Counted from the stretch's first letter, positions 44,439 through 57,800 are shown. The stretch: 64,000 nucleotides of DNA from Planoprotostelium fungivorum (GCA_003024175.1 MDYQ01000045.1:62001-126000), one strand, 5' to 3'. Translations and numbers: made by a program. Notes: generated by a model from the sequence alone, not told the origin.

Positions 44439-47400
44439 ATGCAATCGACTTGGATAAATTGTTGTTAGCAGCGCCTTATCTGCTGCTGAATGGTGACCTC
44501 GCAGTGAGTTTTTAATGTTACGAACGATATCATTCATTCTGAACAACCCCAGCCCATCATCACGAGAGAACTATTATCACGTATAAAAGATATTCAAGTA
44601 TCGCACGATTGTTCCGAAGTGGGCATCAAACAGAGTCGCAGGATCATCCAACCCATCTTGAGAATTCTCACCGATCATCTGTGTCCCACGCCTATCATCA
44701 CTCAGCTGGTGTGTAATCCGAAATTCTCATCTGATCGTTTTAGATCATCGATTTCCTAGCATGCAGTGAGGATCCATTACCTTTCATCGAGAACATGTCC
44801 GCTCTGGTGGGCGACACCGAAGAGGAGGTGGAGATGGCCCGTTGCAGATCGTCTCAATCATTGAGACTTTACAGGTTCAAGCGATCGTGGAGCTGTACAA
44901 AGAGCTGGTTGTCACGAATAGAAAGTGAGATCTTGACGAAATTTCGTGATCTGAGAGGGGTAAGGTGCTTGGTACCCATCATCGGTTCTTTATCAGATAT
45001 GTCGTTGTCCAACCTAGCCAAGGTGACAGTCTGACCTCATCAGTATCATCATCTTATCATCGTCTGAATATCAGCTCGATGACACCACCGTCATCACCAC
45101 CATCACATGATCACCTTCGCATGATGTGCTGACGTCTAAAAAGGACGAGGTCTTCCTCTTGTCCTCCGAATCTCTCTCTGTCGTTGAAGAGAGAGATTTC
45201 CCCGTTGTAGTTCGGACACTGTTGCGTTCGGCGAACCAAAACAATGTGGGGGAGCTGATTCGAACATTAAGACAGCACTTCCCTACACTGTCCACGGACA
45301 TATCCCCCCTCGTATTGGAGATCCTGTGTGATGTCATGAGGATCAATCAATTGGTCCTCTCGACTTACCTGGCTTCCATCGACCGTGAGGGGTGAGTTTG
45401 AATATCGTTCACATGACTCATCATCACAACAACTCCTCATCGATCACACGATGACATCAGCATCACGATCGTGACTCGACATCATCATCATCGGTCACAC
45501 GATGACACCTCTACAGAAGCACGCTCAGCGCCATCGATTTCTGTCTCCTCCTCAACATCCTCTCCCACAATTCTTCCCTCTCCGAACACGCCACCCAGTG
45601 TGTTCATCCCTCCCACCCCCTCTCACTCCTTCAGGTCTCTCTACCGTTCATTCTGTCGTGGTACCTTATCTCTCGACAAGATGTTGTCGTATCTACAACT
45701 CGCCGATCTATTGAGGCCGTACGGACAATCGATTGTCGTGTTTACGGAGAAATTATTTCGACTGGCTGAAGATGATCCGGCCTTACACCCATGGATCGAC
45801 GAGTGGGCGAGGAGATCGCACGAGATTTTCGCAGAATTGAGACGACCACTCGTCTCGTGCATTCTGTCGCAGTGCCTGCGAAAGAGGTAGGAGGGTGAAA
45901 TTTCGTGGAAAAGTGAAGGAAATTTCAGTGAACGCTCGGAGGCAACGGTAGTGGCAGCCAAGATTCTGTACAAGATATCAGAGGAGAGACCCTCACACCT
46001 CTCTTCCTTCTCTTATATGATCGAAGAGATCATCCATCACTATTCTTCACTACCTTCCCAAGACTTTCACATCTTGTGTGCCACCCTGGCGAATCTATCG
46101 AGACAGCCCGGTGACATTTTATTTTATTTTATTTCTCTTCACTGTCGTTGGTCATCGTACGTAAGCTGAAATGTCATCAGAATCCAACGTGAATTCGTTG
46201 ATGATCTACGTTCAGAAACAAATCTTCTGTGGAAATCTACAAGCTCAACGCTGTGCAGTCGTCTGTGCCACACACATCCTGCACAGTCGATCCATGCTCT
46301 CTCTCGAAATTGAATCTGTTCTCTCTTGGATAGAGAGGTACATCGACAGCTCTGAAGGTGTCTGCAGATTAGTTGCAGTTGACCTCATCCTCTATAATGT
46401 CGACAGTCTACCCGAGGTGAATGTCGACGGAGAAATTTTGTTGAAATGTCGAAGGAAGTGTTGGAGGGTATCACGGATGGGATACTGAGACCCAAAATGG
46501 AAGCGTGTCGCATTCTAATGCGACCGGAAGACGTGAAGGTAGAGGAGAGAGAAGTCAGGGAGAATCCGGGTGAGCATCTACACCATTGTAGACGGACGAT
46601 GTAACGATTTTTCAGGATATTTTGAGGTGTGGACAACGGTTCGGTGAACGAACGATGACGTGGGTAGGGACATAAGAGTGACAGGTTATTGTACATGAGG
46701 GGAAATTTCAAGCGAATTTCAGAATGCGACAGAGTCGTGGAGTTTTCGATGTACGTATCGTTGATATACCACTGCTGGCTCAACATTCAACTCCGGGGGC
46801 TAAACCAGGTGATTCATCTACAACGATTCATTGTGATGAACGTTGTAGACGGACGAATATGCCCTTCACAATTTCGCGTTGAAATTTCTGATGGTGCCCT
46901 TGTCCATTGTTTTGAAGACACATGTGAGACCAACAGATCAGAGATTCATCAAGCATGGTAAGTTCGAATTTCAAATTTCGATTTTGGCGGGAAATGAAGA
47001 GTACAGCGAAAACCGTCATGGATAACCTCATCGTCACGTACCACATCTTCCACGTATTTTCTGTCGTTCTACAACGAGTCGCAAATATGGTCGGTCGTCT
47101 CAGATATTCTTCTTCGAAAGCTTCAGAAGAGGAAGGAGAAGAAGATTCAAAGAAAAATCCCCTGACGAGAGAGATGTCACACATGATATCTTTTCGTGTC
47201 AAATCTGCTCTTCAACTGATCGGACATTACAAGAAAATATCTTCGGCAGTGCTCGATCAGGTGAGCCGTCCCTCTACATCGCTGTAGATACACGACAATA
47301 ATCGTTTTCACAGGATTTGTCGAAACGTTACACGGAACATATGACGACCTACAACGTGACACAACGGTGGCCTTTCTCACCCCTCCCATTATCCTCTCTG

Positions 47401-49549
47401 CTCTTGTTCATATCAAATACACCTCTAGTTTTCAGTGAAATCTACGAGATATTCAGAGGTTACATGCAAGTGGCCGAGATCGTCACGACCCAATTGGCCA
47501 CTCCACGTTCGCTCCAATCGAAGAAACATCGACAGAAAGTGAGAACAAGCCTCGTTGTAGTCTGACCCATTTGATAGAGAAAAACGACGGAGAAGGAGAT
47601 TTTCTTCTCCGCATTATATTTAGAAGAGAGCCTGATGGACTCTGATTCTCTGCTCAAACAGTTGTTGTGTCCCTTCCTCTTCGTCGGTGAGAAATAATTC
47701 GTATCTTCGATTTGACTCGTTGTAGATGGACGTAGCTTACCCTGCTTACTGTACACGATGACGTGTGATGTGAGAAAAATCGTGAAAATAATCTCGAACG
47801 AAGAGGGGCGAGTTGTAGATGAGAGAGAGGACGGAGAGAAAATTCGCAAGCAGCGATTAGAGCAGGCCAGACGTGTATTGTCGTATCCTTACCTCGAGAT
47901 ATCATGACAACGTGACTTTTCCTTGACTATTCCAGATGTCAATTGTACATATTGAGTTATTCGATTGGGTGGGCATCATCAAACGAAGACCTGTTAAGGT
48001 TAACGCTGGTGGAACTATGTCACGCGATCACGGTGAGAATTCAAATTTTGAAATGTAACGGCTCATCCGTTCAGGAAACGTTCAGCCCACACATGAAGAT
48101 CGGACAGGTGATTTCCCGCCAAAATAGTGCGTTCGAATTTTGAATGTTGACAGATGTCCGTGATTGTCGGGGATTTCATCCGATCTTTATTACCCGATAT
48201 AACGGATGGTTATCACATTCTCCTGTGCTTGAACGTATTGTACGTATTGTACAAGGAGAATAAGGCTGCCTTACCCATCTCCGAATTTTTCCTGGAATAT
48301 TCGATCGAGAAATTTCGACAGAATAATCTGAGAAATCTCCTGGATAAGATTCCACAATGTGTAACCTCCACCAAGTGAGTCTCATCTACACGTTTGTGGA
48401 TTGACAGATTTATCTCAGACTTAACGATGCCCACTTTTTGACTTCAGCTCTGTTGGAGGGTGCACTATCCCTACCTTCAGAATCAGACAAGGTGGGATTC
48501 ATTTCGATGCGACATTAAAGTTGGCAGGTTGTAGTGCTCGAGAAATTAGTCCAACAAATCGTACGAGGAGTCGACGGTGACAGTACGCAGGATGAAGTGC
48601 AAGAGACCCAGACGGTGATTTATCGGTTAAATTTCAACTGACGTACGATAGCGCTTCACCATCGCGGCGCGGAGTCTGAAAGAATCGGTTGCCATGGTAC
48701 CCGTCGGAGTTCAATCTACAACCAGCCTGACGAAAATCGTCCAGATTTTTACGGATCTATCGACCATCTACAACAAGGAAGATAGGTGATGGTTCGTTGT
48801 AGACCGAAAGACTGAGGCGAAATAGGATGCTGGACGTCGTGGTACAACATTCAATCAAATTTCTACCCAAAGTATCGAATTTACAGAGGCATTTTGTCCT
48901 CTGTGTGGGAAGAGGAGACCATTCAGAGGAGGTGACTATCCATCTACATCGTTGTAGACAAATCAAACTGATCGAACATCAGCTGAGAATCGTGACAGAA
49001 TTGTATGAATCATTGAGAGAGGTAAATTTCATTCGAAAAGAAAAAATTGAAACATTGGAATTGAAACGAGATGCAGCTGAATCATCGGTGGAAGAATTTG
49101 ATCATGTTCATCAAGTACAAGAAGAAGAAGGTGAAAGAGGTAGAGTGTCTAGAGTGACAGAGATAGGTGGAAGGATTCTCCAAATTTATCTACAATTATG
49201 AGAGATCGAATCTACAGATGGATCTGATGAAATCTGCATGCCAGATCGGGGAGGAATACGATGGAGTGAGCATTTTATTCTATTTTATTGTTATTAATCG
49301 AGACTTTAGAAGAGGATCGAAGAGAGTGAAGAGGAGGATGAGTTCAGTGGGTGAGTTCGATTTCAACCATCATCACCTTCTCATCTCTTCAGTCTCCTTC
49401 CATCAGACAGCTCGGAGGACGATGAGGAAGAGCCGACGGACGAAACGTTGGGATTTCACTCGAACGTCTATGAAGACGACCAAGTGACCGTGTTGCATGC
49501 AGACGACTCCACCATCTTTGTTCAACCAGCGAAACGAAAGCGGAAATAA
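44439..49549 (+). CDS. FANCI-like Fanconi anaemia DNA-repair protein
   Basis: Very intron-rich gene for a long alpha-solenoid protein. Reasons for FANCI: MDAIDLDKLLLAAPYLLLN start and helical repeats; DFPVVVRTLLRSANQNNVGE and LVLEILCDVMRINQLVL; MIYVQKQIFCGNLQAQRCAV, which matches the VLRKAMFANQLDARKSAV segment of FANCI; TSLTKIVQIFTDLSTIYN; KFIYNYERSNLQMDLMKSA, corresponding to the [20 protein letters not shown] helix; then an acidic stretch and a basic C-terminus (PAKRKRK). FANCI pairs with FANCD2 as the clamp at stalled or crosslinked DNA. Individual exon ends are uncertain in the middle. Its introns hold many of the shared modules (45887-45928, 46958-47006, 48108-48153). Confidence 0.75.
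45887..45928 (+). repeat. GAAATTTC-family intron in FANCI-like gene
   Basis: A 42-nt intron containing GAAATTTCGTGGAAAAG and ending GGAAATTTCAG. Its removal joins CLRKS to ERSEATVVAAKIL. Confidence 0.72.
46958..47006 (+). repeat. GAATTTCAAATTTCG/TTTTGGCGGGAAA intron
   Basis: A 49-nt intron with TTCGAATTTCAAATTTCGAT immediately followed by TTTTGGCGGGAAATG. This is the clearest forward copy of the composite module. Confidence 0.72.
48108..48153 (+). repeat. Inverted copy of the GGCGGGAAA/AATTTCAAA intron module
   Basis: A 46-nt intron beginning GTGATTTCCCGCCAAAATAG and continuing GTTCGAATTTTGAATG, the reverse complement arrangement of the intron at 46958-47006. It joins HMKIGQ to MSVIVGDF in frame. 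Confidence 0.72.
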
Positions 49550-49653
49550 AAAACGTTCATCTACAAGAATGACCCGTAACATTTTATGTGATGATCTATT
49601 TCTGGAACAGGGTATTATATTACGCACGAGAATCAGATCGGCTTCCTTAGACT

Positions 49654-51827
49654 ATGTCGCTGTTTGAAACAGAGCCACACATCGATTTCATCACCGATGA
49701 CTGCCACAGGAAGGGCGTCAAGTTTACGGATGCATCTTTTCCTCCGTCAGATACGTCTCTCTATCGAAACGTGATTCGTCCACCGAAATTGTGGCCGAAG
49801 GTGAGGGATAATGTTCGGAATGATGCCAGGTGATCGGACGCAGATCGACTCGTGGGCTCGCATACCTGATATATTAGAGAATCCAGTCATGTTCCACGAT
49901 GAAAATCGTCCAGGTGACGTGATAGAGGGCGTGGTCAAAGGTGAGGACGCGGTATCATGCGAGCATTCGTGACACACCACAGACGCTTGGTTGCTCGGTG
50001 GTTGCTCTGCTGTCACGACGAAACCTGATATCTTCCTGCAATGTTTCTCACAGATCACCTTGAACGACGTCGGTGCCTACGAGTTTGCTCTCTTCAAGAA
50101 CGGAAGGTGGATTTACGTCTGCGTCGATGACTATGTGCCTCTCAGCCGTGGAAAATTGGTCTTCTCCAGGTGCGCCAGAGCTTCTGAGGTGAATATTTTG
50201 ATCGGTCACTGTCGTCTCCTCTGGAAGATCGAATGAGAACAGGTTTGGGCTATCTTACTGGAGAAGGCTTATGCCAAGCTCCACGGATGTTACGAGAATC
50301 TAGAAGGTGGTAATGAGTGTCACCCGATGGTGGACCTCACCGGAGCGACATCACAGGTCATCCAATTGGATCAACAAAATGCTCGATTGGACATGTTACA
50401 CAGCGGGAAGATGTGGAACAAGTGAAGGAGACCCTCGATTGACGAACGAGCTGACGTGGTCAGGGTGGTCAAATGGCACAACAATGGCTTCATATTGTCA
50501 TGTATATACAATTCCACCAGCATCAAAGAGAAATCGAACCCTCAGAGTGGAAAGGGTCTCATTCAAGACCATCTCTATTCCATCATCCGTGTAACGGAGA
50601 TCGACCAGAACAAACTCGTCCAACTGCGAAATCCATGTGAGGTATCTCTCTTGTCATCCACTCACATGCACAGGGATACAGGGAGAGTGGAGGGGACCAT
50701 GGTCCAGAGGGTCTAAAGAATGGACCGGCGAGCTCGTCTCTCTTTTGGGAGAAAATTGCGAGCAGGAAGGAACGTTTTGGATGGAATTCAGCGAGTGGTG
50801 CAGGAGGTTCAGTCGGTTGAACGTCGTACGACTGCTGAACGAACACTGGAACGGCTCAGGATTCGAAGACGAATGGACCATGCAGACGGCGGGAGGAAGC
50901 GGTGAGTTCTCGTTTGTCGTGTTATTTCTCATTCGATCAGCCAATTTCCCTTCTTGGAAGAATGGACCACAGTTCGGTTTCGAATTGACTCGCCCGACGA
51001 AAGTTATCATCAGTTTATCTCAGAAAGATGCCAGGTTGGAGGGAAGTCGAGACATAAATTACGACATCGGCTTCATCCTCTTGTTCGCACAAGGTGAGGT
51101 GATGACGTCTCGTCTGTCGCTGATCATCTTCAGATCGCAAGTCGAGGATCTCGCAAATTAAACCCAATGATGTCGTGGGCACCACTCCCTTCACTTCAAC
51201 GAGAGAAGGTGAAATGAGAATTGCATGTTATCATGTTCATTCCGTCTCAGTTTCGAAAAAGTTCAAATTAGACGCCGGAAGTTACGTCGTAGCACCATCT
51301 ACGGCTCACCCACACAAATTAACACGCTTCTACCTGCGAGTTTTTGTAGAGAGTGACGATCCGATAGACATGACCTTGTGTGATGCGCTCACCGACACAA
51401 GCATTACCACAAACAAGGTGAACGCCACGTGATCACCGTCACATCGTCTCAACGATCGATCAGCTTCCAACTTTCCGAAATGGTAAAGCCGTTCGAGTTC
51501 CATCCCAACAAGGTGTCAGATGCTCAGAAGAGGCCCTCGACACAGACGTCCCCGCCCACTTCAAAGGATCTCGTACGTATTTCTCATCATCTCGATCAAG
51601 ATCGTGACACCATCTCATCGCGATCAGGAACGCTCAAGACATCCTTCCCACCACGAGAGAATCATCCTCTCTACACCATCTCCTCTTCTCAATACGGGCT
51701 GAGAGAGCCCAGCCGATTGGAGAAGAACGAGAATTATTTTGGAAGGTCCAATCAGTTCACCATCGAGCAGGGAGGAAAGAGTCCGTTCCGTAATTTCAGT
51801 TTGACGGAAACTTATAAATACACTTGA
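49654..51827 (+). CDS. Calpain-like protein lacking the catalytic cysteine
   Basis: Multi-exon gene with calpain protease core and domain III. Start MSLFETEPHIDFITDD; SWARIPDILENPVMF; then KDAWLLGGCSAVTTKPDIF, where family members have GDCWLL, so Ala (codon 49985-49987) replaces the nucleophilic Cys. FSQITLNDVGAYEFALFKNG and VDDYVPLSRGKLVFS follow. The other two triad residues are kept in GLIQDHLYSIIRVTEI (His) and KLVQLRNP (Asn), with EWRGPWSRGSKEWTGEL after it. Domain III shows EGTFWMEFSEWCRRFSRL, PTKVIISLSQKDARLEG and FKLDAGSYVVAPSTAHPHKL. Probably a non-proteolytic scaffold, as in other Cys-less calpain-like proteins. The intron after RPPKLWPK uses the acceptor that restores the IDSWARIP frame. 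Confidence 0.88.
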
Positions 51828-51837
51828 ACGTGACGGT

Positions 51838-53556
51838 TTATTCATGATGCAGACAAGTGCTTCTGAAAGAGGTCTCTAATGTCTCTTGGTCGATGCCTTT
51901 GCCGATGAAGAGTAGTCGACTCTGTCTCCTGTCTTCTTCTTTCCATTGGACTCCTGATCGAGTCAGATGAAATGACATGATTGATGGATCTCACCACTGG
52001 CTTCTAATTCGAAGAGAGTGTGGACACCTTGTAACATCCATCTTTCTTCTTCTCCGTGTGCGTAGACCTGTGTTTCAGATCAGATCCCATCACGATGGAA
52101 TGAGATGTGATGATGTGATGTACTTCACCTGTCCTTTGCAACGGAAGATATCGATGGGAATCTCTTTCTCACTGTCTTGCTGCCACAAGAGTTCACCTGT
52201 GACTCTCCATCACGATGGAGAATTATTTTTCGGCTCACCCAACCACAGACGAAATTTAGAGAGGTCCAATGGTTTACTCTCTTCGATAAAGATAGTTGTC
52301 ACTTGTGGATTGTGGATGCGATGATGGTCGTGATCGCAGTGACCATCATGTCCTTCTTCGCACGCTGTCTTCCATCAGATGTCATCATCGTGCCACCTCA
52401 CGTTTCTCCTCTAATTCTTGTCTCTCACTGATCGAATACGCATTGATATTCAGAATATCGTCCAGTGGTACTTTCGATCTACAACGAGTCAAAAAAATAA
52501 AAAATTTTCCTATCTTTCACCTCTCCACACAGAGTAAAGGAGCGGCGGCGTTGACGCCTCTGATTCTCCTCTTCAAGTGAGACAGCTGCTCGCTGTCTAT
52601 GAGATCTAATTTGTTGACGATGATGCGATCAGCGGAGGCGATCTGGCTGTGAGCTTCACTGACAGGTGCTTGATTCTGCGTCGTCATTAGAAAGAATCGG
52701 TGGAAGATGATGCAGATGTGATGATGTGATTGTGATTGTGATCGATGACGAATGATGATGACATCAGGTGTTGTGATGATGTGATATTGACATTCAGTGA
52801 TGTTGATGGAGAAGAATGGAAGTTGTGGTATGATCGTGATGACACACATCGAGTCGGCTGTCGTCCTCCAAGTGTTGTAGGATGTGCTTTGCATCTACAA
52901 CGGTGATGATGGCATCCAAATACACGTTCGTATCGACCTCAGAGTCCACCCAAAAGATCGAGGCCAGGGCACCTGCACTGAATTGAGATGACATCATCCG
53001 TGACATCGTGCATCACCTGGATCGGCCAGACCAGAAGGTTCGATGAAGATGTGATCCTGATGGGGTTCAGAATGAGAAGGTAAGATGAGGGTGTTTGGCT
53101 TACGAGTTTGTCCTTGCGTCTCTTGACTAAGTTTTCGACGGTTAAGAGGAGATCGTCCCTGAGATGATGAGAAATGGAGCGACGGGTGGATGTGTGACGT
53201 GACGCTGGACTCACTTGACTGCGCAACAGATGCATCCGTTGGGTAATTCGATCCATTCTTGTTGGTTGTTCTCGTCTTTGACCATCATGGCGCCCTCGAT
53301 CTCGATGGCTGAGCGATGATTAGGGATGGAATGGAAAGGGGATCTGCGATCCATGAAACGATCTGTCGATCTCACCTTTTCCAAATTCGTTTTCGATGAC
53401 AGCTATCTTCTTTCCATGATTCTCTGTCAAAACGTAATTGATGAGCGTCGTCTGTGTGTATCACGTTAGAATCATCCATCGAACCTGATTTGACTTCACC
53501 TTTCCTGCCCCTAAGAAGCCAGTGATGATGGTGACAGGTACTTTCGATTCTTCCAT
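51838..53556 (-). CDS. CobW/COG0523 GTPase, ZNG1 (CBWD) zinc metallochaperone
   Basis: Minus strand. MEESKVPVTIITGFLGAGK carries the P-loop and is split by an intron right at its end, then TTLINYVLTENHGKKIAVIE and NEFGKAIEIEGAMM. EWIELPNGCICCAV contains the CxCC metal motif typical of the family. Then ALASIFWVDSEVDTNVYLDA, ITVVDAKHILQHLEDDS, IASADRIIVNKLDLID (NKxD) and a C-terminal CobW_C-like part ending SFRSTCLHHE. ZNG1 proteins pass zinc to methionine aminopeptidase using GTP hydrolysis. Its stop is only 10 bp from that of the convergent calpain gene, and its start is 137 bp from divergent eIF3j. Confidence 0.9.
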
Positions 53557-53692
53557 TTGATCGTTGTTGCGTTCGTGATGTGTCGATGATCTGTCTCTGT
53601 GAGCTGTAAACCTTAAAACCGAAAACTACTTTTCATAGAAATCTCAACGATCGAGAAATCATCAGAGACGATTACACATCGCAAACAACAAC

Positions 53693-54539
53693 ATGAGCTG
53701 GGAAGATTTTGACGAGGACGTACCCAATTCAATTCCAGACATCTCGCAGCCCGCGAAATCATGGGAAGATGAAGACGCCGAGAGCAGCGAAGAGGAGGCT
53801 TCACCCAACCAACCTCACAAGCCCTCCACGAGAAAGAAGGGACCTAAGCCTATCTCCAAGAAGAAGAAGAATGCATTGGCCAAGGCCCAAGACAAGCAAG
53901 AGGAAGAGGATGAGGACCCAGAGACGGCTCGCATGCGCAACTTGCGTCTTCAACAGGATTCTGATCTGATGGAGGCCCAAGATATGTTTGCCGGCGTGGA
54001 GTCTCTGATCAATCTGAAGAATCCCAAAGATGAGAAGGATTTCCAAGGATTAGGAACTACTCTGTCCGAGAAACTGTTAGTTCACTCTGTGAGTCAAAGT
54101 CACACTCCGTTTTGTCCATACATTTTCGCTGACGAATGGACAACAGAAGAGCATCCATTACAAGACGTTCATCAAGACTCTTTTGAAGGGAATGCTCGTC
54201 AACGCCTCCGTCGATGATATCAAAGATCTGGCTTCTGCTGTCAATGTCATTGCCAACGACAAGATCAAATCTGAGAAGGACACCACCAAGCCAAAGAAGA
54301 AGAAGGGTGAGTTTTCGCTCATTTCCATTTCATCACATTGACGTAATGACTGTCCCTCCATCATACTGATTTCGCCATCAGGAGGAGTCAATCTGAAGAA
54401 TGTCAACGCTGGAACCAGAGACAACGACCTCTTTGGAAGAGTAGAAGAGGAGAGGGGTGCTTACAACGATGACGATTTCATGGTGAGTCCACCAATTATC
54501 CCATCATCCTCTAAACCGAACGACAGTAAGTGGATCTGT
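53693..54539 (+). CDS. Translation initiation factor eIF3 subunit J
   Basis: Starts MSWEDFDEDVPNSIPDI, with acidic blocks (KSWEDEDAESSEEE), basic Lys runs, the PETARMRNLRLQQDSDLMEA helix, GLGTTLSEKLL and KSIHYKTFIKTLLKGMLVNA, then DIKDLASAVNVIANDKIKSE. The end is RGAYNDDDFM, the conserved eIF3j terminus. eIF3j sits in the 40S decoding centre and helps recruitment and recycling. The last intron (54483-54536) lies directly after the final Met codon, so the stop TAA is the first codon of the last exon. Three introns in all. Confidence 0.93.
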
Positions 54540-54806
54540 CTGAACCGACCTTTCTCTCGTACCCTTTGTCTGTCCCGTAGAACTGTGGCTCATGCTCTGT
54601 TTCCATAAACGACAGAATCTAAATTTCGTCATTATAATCTGGGCGTGTTAATCTGTCTTAAGGTTATATCTACACCTTTCATTCGAATGCTGCTATACGT
54701 ACACACAGCAACCACCTCTTATTCTAAATAGAGATAATCACCACGACGTCAGCCTCTTATTTATAATTTACAACAAACACAGAGACATCTCCACAAAGTC
54801 CATCGC

Positions 54807-57800
54807 ATGGAACACGAGACGAAGGAGGAGGTGAAAGAGGAGAGACCTTCTTCCCCTCAACAGTATCACTTCATGCCGCCGAATATTCTGATGCTTCAGA
54901 AGAGATACAGCCTGGGTTTGTCGTCTCCTTTTGATCGTTTCAACATCGGGGGTGGGATGCACACTGGTGTCTGTAAAATGTGACACGGGTAGGTGATGGA
55001 TTACTCAATAGGAAGAGAGACAGAGAAGAGAGCACGTCAGAAGCTGAGTCGGCCTCTTCAGAATCACAACCAGACGGTGAATAGTGCAGTGATTGTGCCC
55101 GATTGATGACGTGCATTACAGATACACGACCTTCTAAATTACAGGCATCAACTCCAAGGAGGGGCGCTATTACTTGGGACTCGCAAGCCAATCAACAGCC
55201 ACTCTTCTTATCACAGGGACCATCCGCTGCTGATAAGGTTAATGTTCTCCATCGCTCCATCTTTCTAACGCGTCTTCCAGCTGAAATCCTTTGAAACTGA
55301 ACGAGAGGAATTAAGGAAAGAGATCGATTCTCTCAAAGAGATCAATCGTCGCCAACAGAAACAGATCGAGAGACTGAGTCGAGTGAGCTCACTGAAATCA
55401 TCATCTCCATTCCATCCATTGACGTCCGTATCAGCTCATTCCCCCATCACAACCCTCCATCGTCCCTCCCAGCCTCACCGTGGACATCACTCCCCCAACT
55501 CCACGTCTCGATGTTTCCGTCTCCAATCGAATGCACGATGCCATCACATCTCAACTCTTAGCCCCGCCGATGCGAACCGATCGCAGTGACTCCTCCGATA
55601 GTCAAGAGACGAGTGGTTACAGTCCATCTCAAGTCAAAGCCAAAGTCGATCGCGTCACGTCTAATGATGAAATCCACATGGCCACACCTCCCAGGTCGAA
55701 ATCGGGCGAAAAAATCGAAAATTGACGCGTTGTAGATCGCCACTCATCATGGCCGGTGGACACTCACCCAACACTTCAGAGTCGCAGTATTCGAGTATTT
55801 TCCTGGAATACGAACAAGATAAATCACAAGAGGAGACGAAGGAGACATCGGGTGGCGTCATGTCCATAGAGGGTGGACACTTGGAGCAGCTGTGCAATCG
55901 TCTCATCAGTTTTCGTCCGTTGGGTGAGAGATGAAATTTCTGCCAAATCTCACCGTTGTAGATGGAGATTACGTTCGAGATTTTCTGATGGGGTACGCTT
56001 ATTTCACAGACAATGAACATCTGTTGCAACAACTAGAGAGGCTATACCGATTTCAATGTCCAGACGGTGCTTCTGATGAGGTGCACTACTACTACGAACA
56101 GAACCGAAAGATTGTACAGAAGAAGTGAGTGATGACGTCATACTCTGTAATGATGACGAATCAGGGTGGGGATGCTGCTGAAATCGTGGATTGATAATAA
56201 TTTCGAATCGGTGTATCAGACTGCCACGTATAACAAGTGAGGAAATCAAGTTTGAATTGTAGATTGACGATGTACAGGCTGTCAGAATTCATCATGTCAC
56301 AACCTACGCTATCTTCCAAGGTGGAAATGAAATTTCGACGAAAATACGATGAATAATATTCGAAAATTCAGATCCAAATTCCACTGCAACCCACACGTAA
56401 AATCGCACAAGAAGAAGAACCACAAAGTTCACGAACGAGTGAGTCACCCATCTACATCGTTGTAGATCAACATCCTCACCCCTCCAGGTCTCAAACAAAT
56501 GAAACCCGTCCTCGGTATATCTGACGTCAGCCCTCGAGACATGGCAAAACAATTGGCACTGTACGAGATGCAACTCTTTAGTGATATCACGATACCCCAA
56601 TTGAGATGTCACAATTGGTACAAAGAAGAGAACAGGGAGACATTCGCTCCCGCCGTTTCCATCATGACCAATTGGTTCAACGTGGTGAGTCATCTACATC
56701 GTTGTAGATGATCGGAAATTCACATCGACAGTTTTCCGCGAGAATTTCACAGGAAATTCTCAAGCCCGATTTGAAATCGAGAGTCAACGAATTAAAGAGG
56801 GTCATACGGCTGGCTGAAGAGTGTAGACAACTGTCAAACTACAACGCAGTGATGGAGATTTACGCAGCTTTGAACACGGTGCCCATCGTTCGACTGAAGA
56901 AGACGTGGAAGGTACGTACGTACGGTACTTATGGTCACGTGACTCGAATAGGAATTACCGGAGAAATATCGGACGATGTACGAAGGTCTGTCTACCTTGA
57001 TGGAAAGTTCGTCGAATTTTCGCAACTACAGGTCAGAATTGAAGAGAAGCCACCGCCCGGCCATACCTTACCTGGGTATGACCCTACGAGGTAAGATATC
57101 TCGTATGACATCTCACATGACATCGCGTACGATATCATGACGCCCCGTCAGATCTCGTTTTCATGGAAGAGGCGAATCCGGAAAAACTGACCAACGGCAT
57201 GATCAATTTTGGAAGAATCAAAATCATCTCTCAGGCCATCTGTAATTTTGTTCACTATCAACACAAGACGTGAGTCGAGAGGAAGAGAAGAGAGTTGAAG
57301 GGAGACAGGTACACGTTTCAGGTGATGCAGGAGGTGCAAGAATATCTAAAGTGAGTGGAGAGAGAGGGTGGATGACTCAACGGAGTAGGTGTGTCGCGGC
57401 GAATCACCCGATGACATCGGAGAATCTGTTGGAATTGTCTTACGCTGTAGAAGCGAGGAAACGTGAGTCTTTGTCACCCACAGCATCATCACCATCATCA
57501 TGGAGATCACCATCATCAGCATCATCATCAGCATCATCATCAGCATCATCATCAGCATCATCATCAGCATCATCACAAATAGGAATCGTCTCGTGGGCAT
57601 AGACTGAAGAGATGAAGCGGAGCACGACACAGAAGAGAAGAAAGTGGGCTCGGGGCACTCCTTCCTCGACAAGATCGTCAAGGTCGTCGCACACTCTCAC
57701 AGCCCCGTCAGCAGCACCAACTCGAAAGAGAACGTCAGCTTGACCACGTCACCGCCCCAGGCGAGTGATACTGTACCACAGAGTCCAACGCCGGAGAGGT

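Noticed and set aside
56685-56707. A 23-nt palindrome intron ending directly at GTTGTAG in the RasGEF
   Set aside because: The RasGEF alignment (WFNV-FSARISQEIL) fits better with the acceptor at 56731, giving a 47-nt intron with the palindrome inside.
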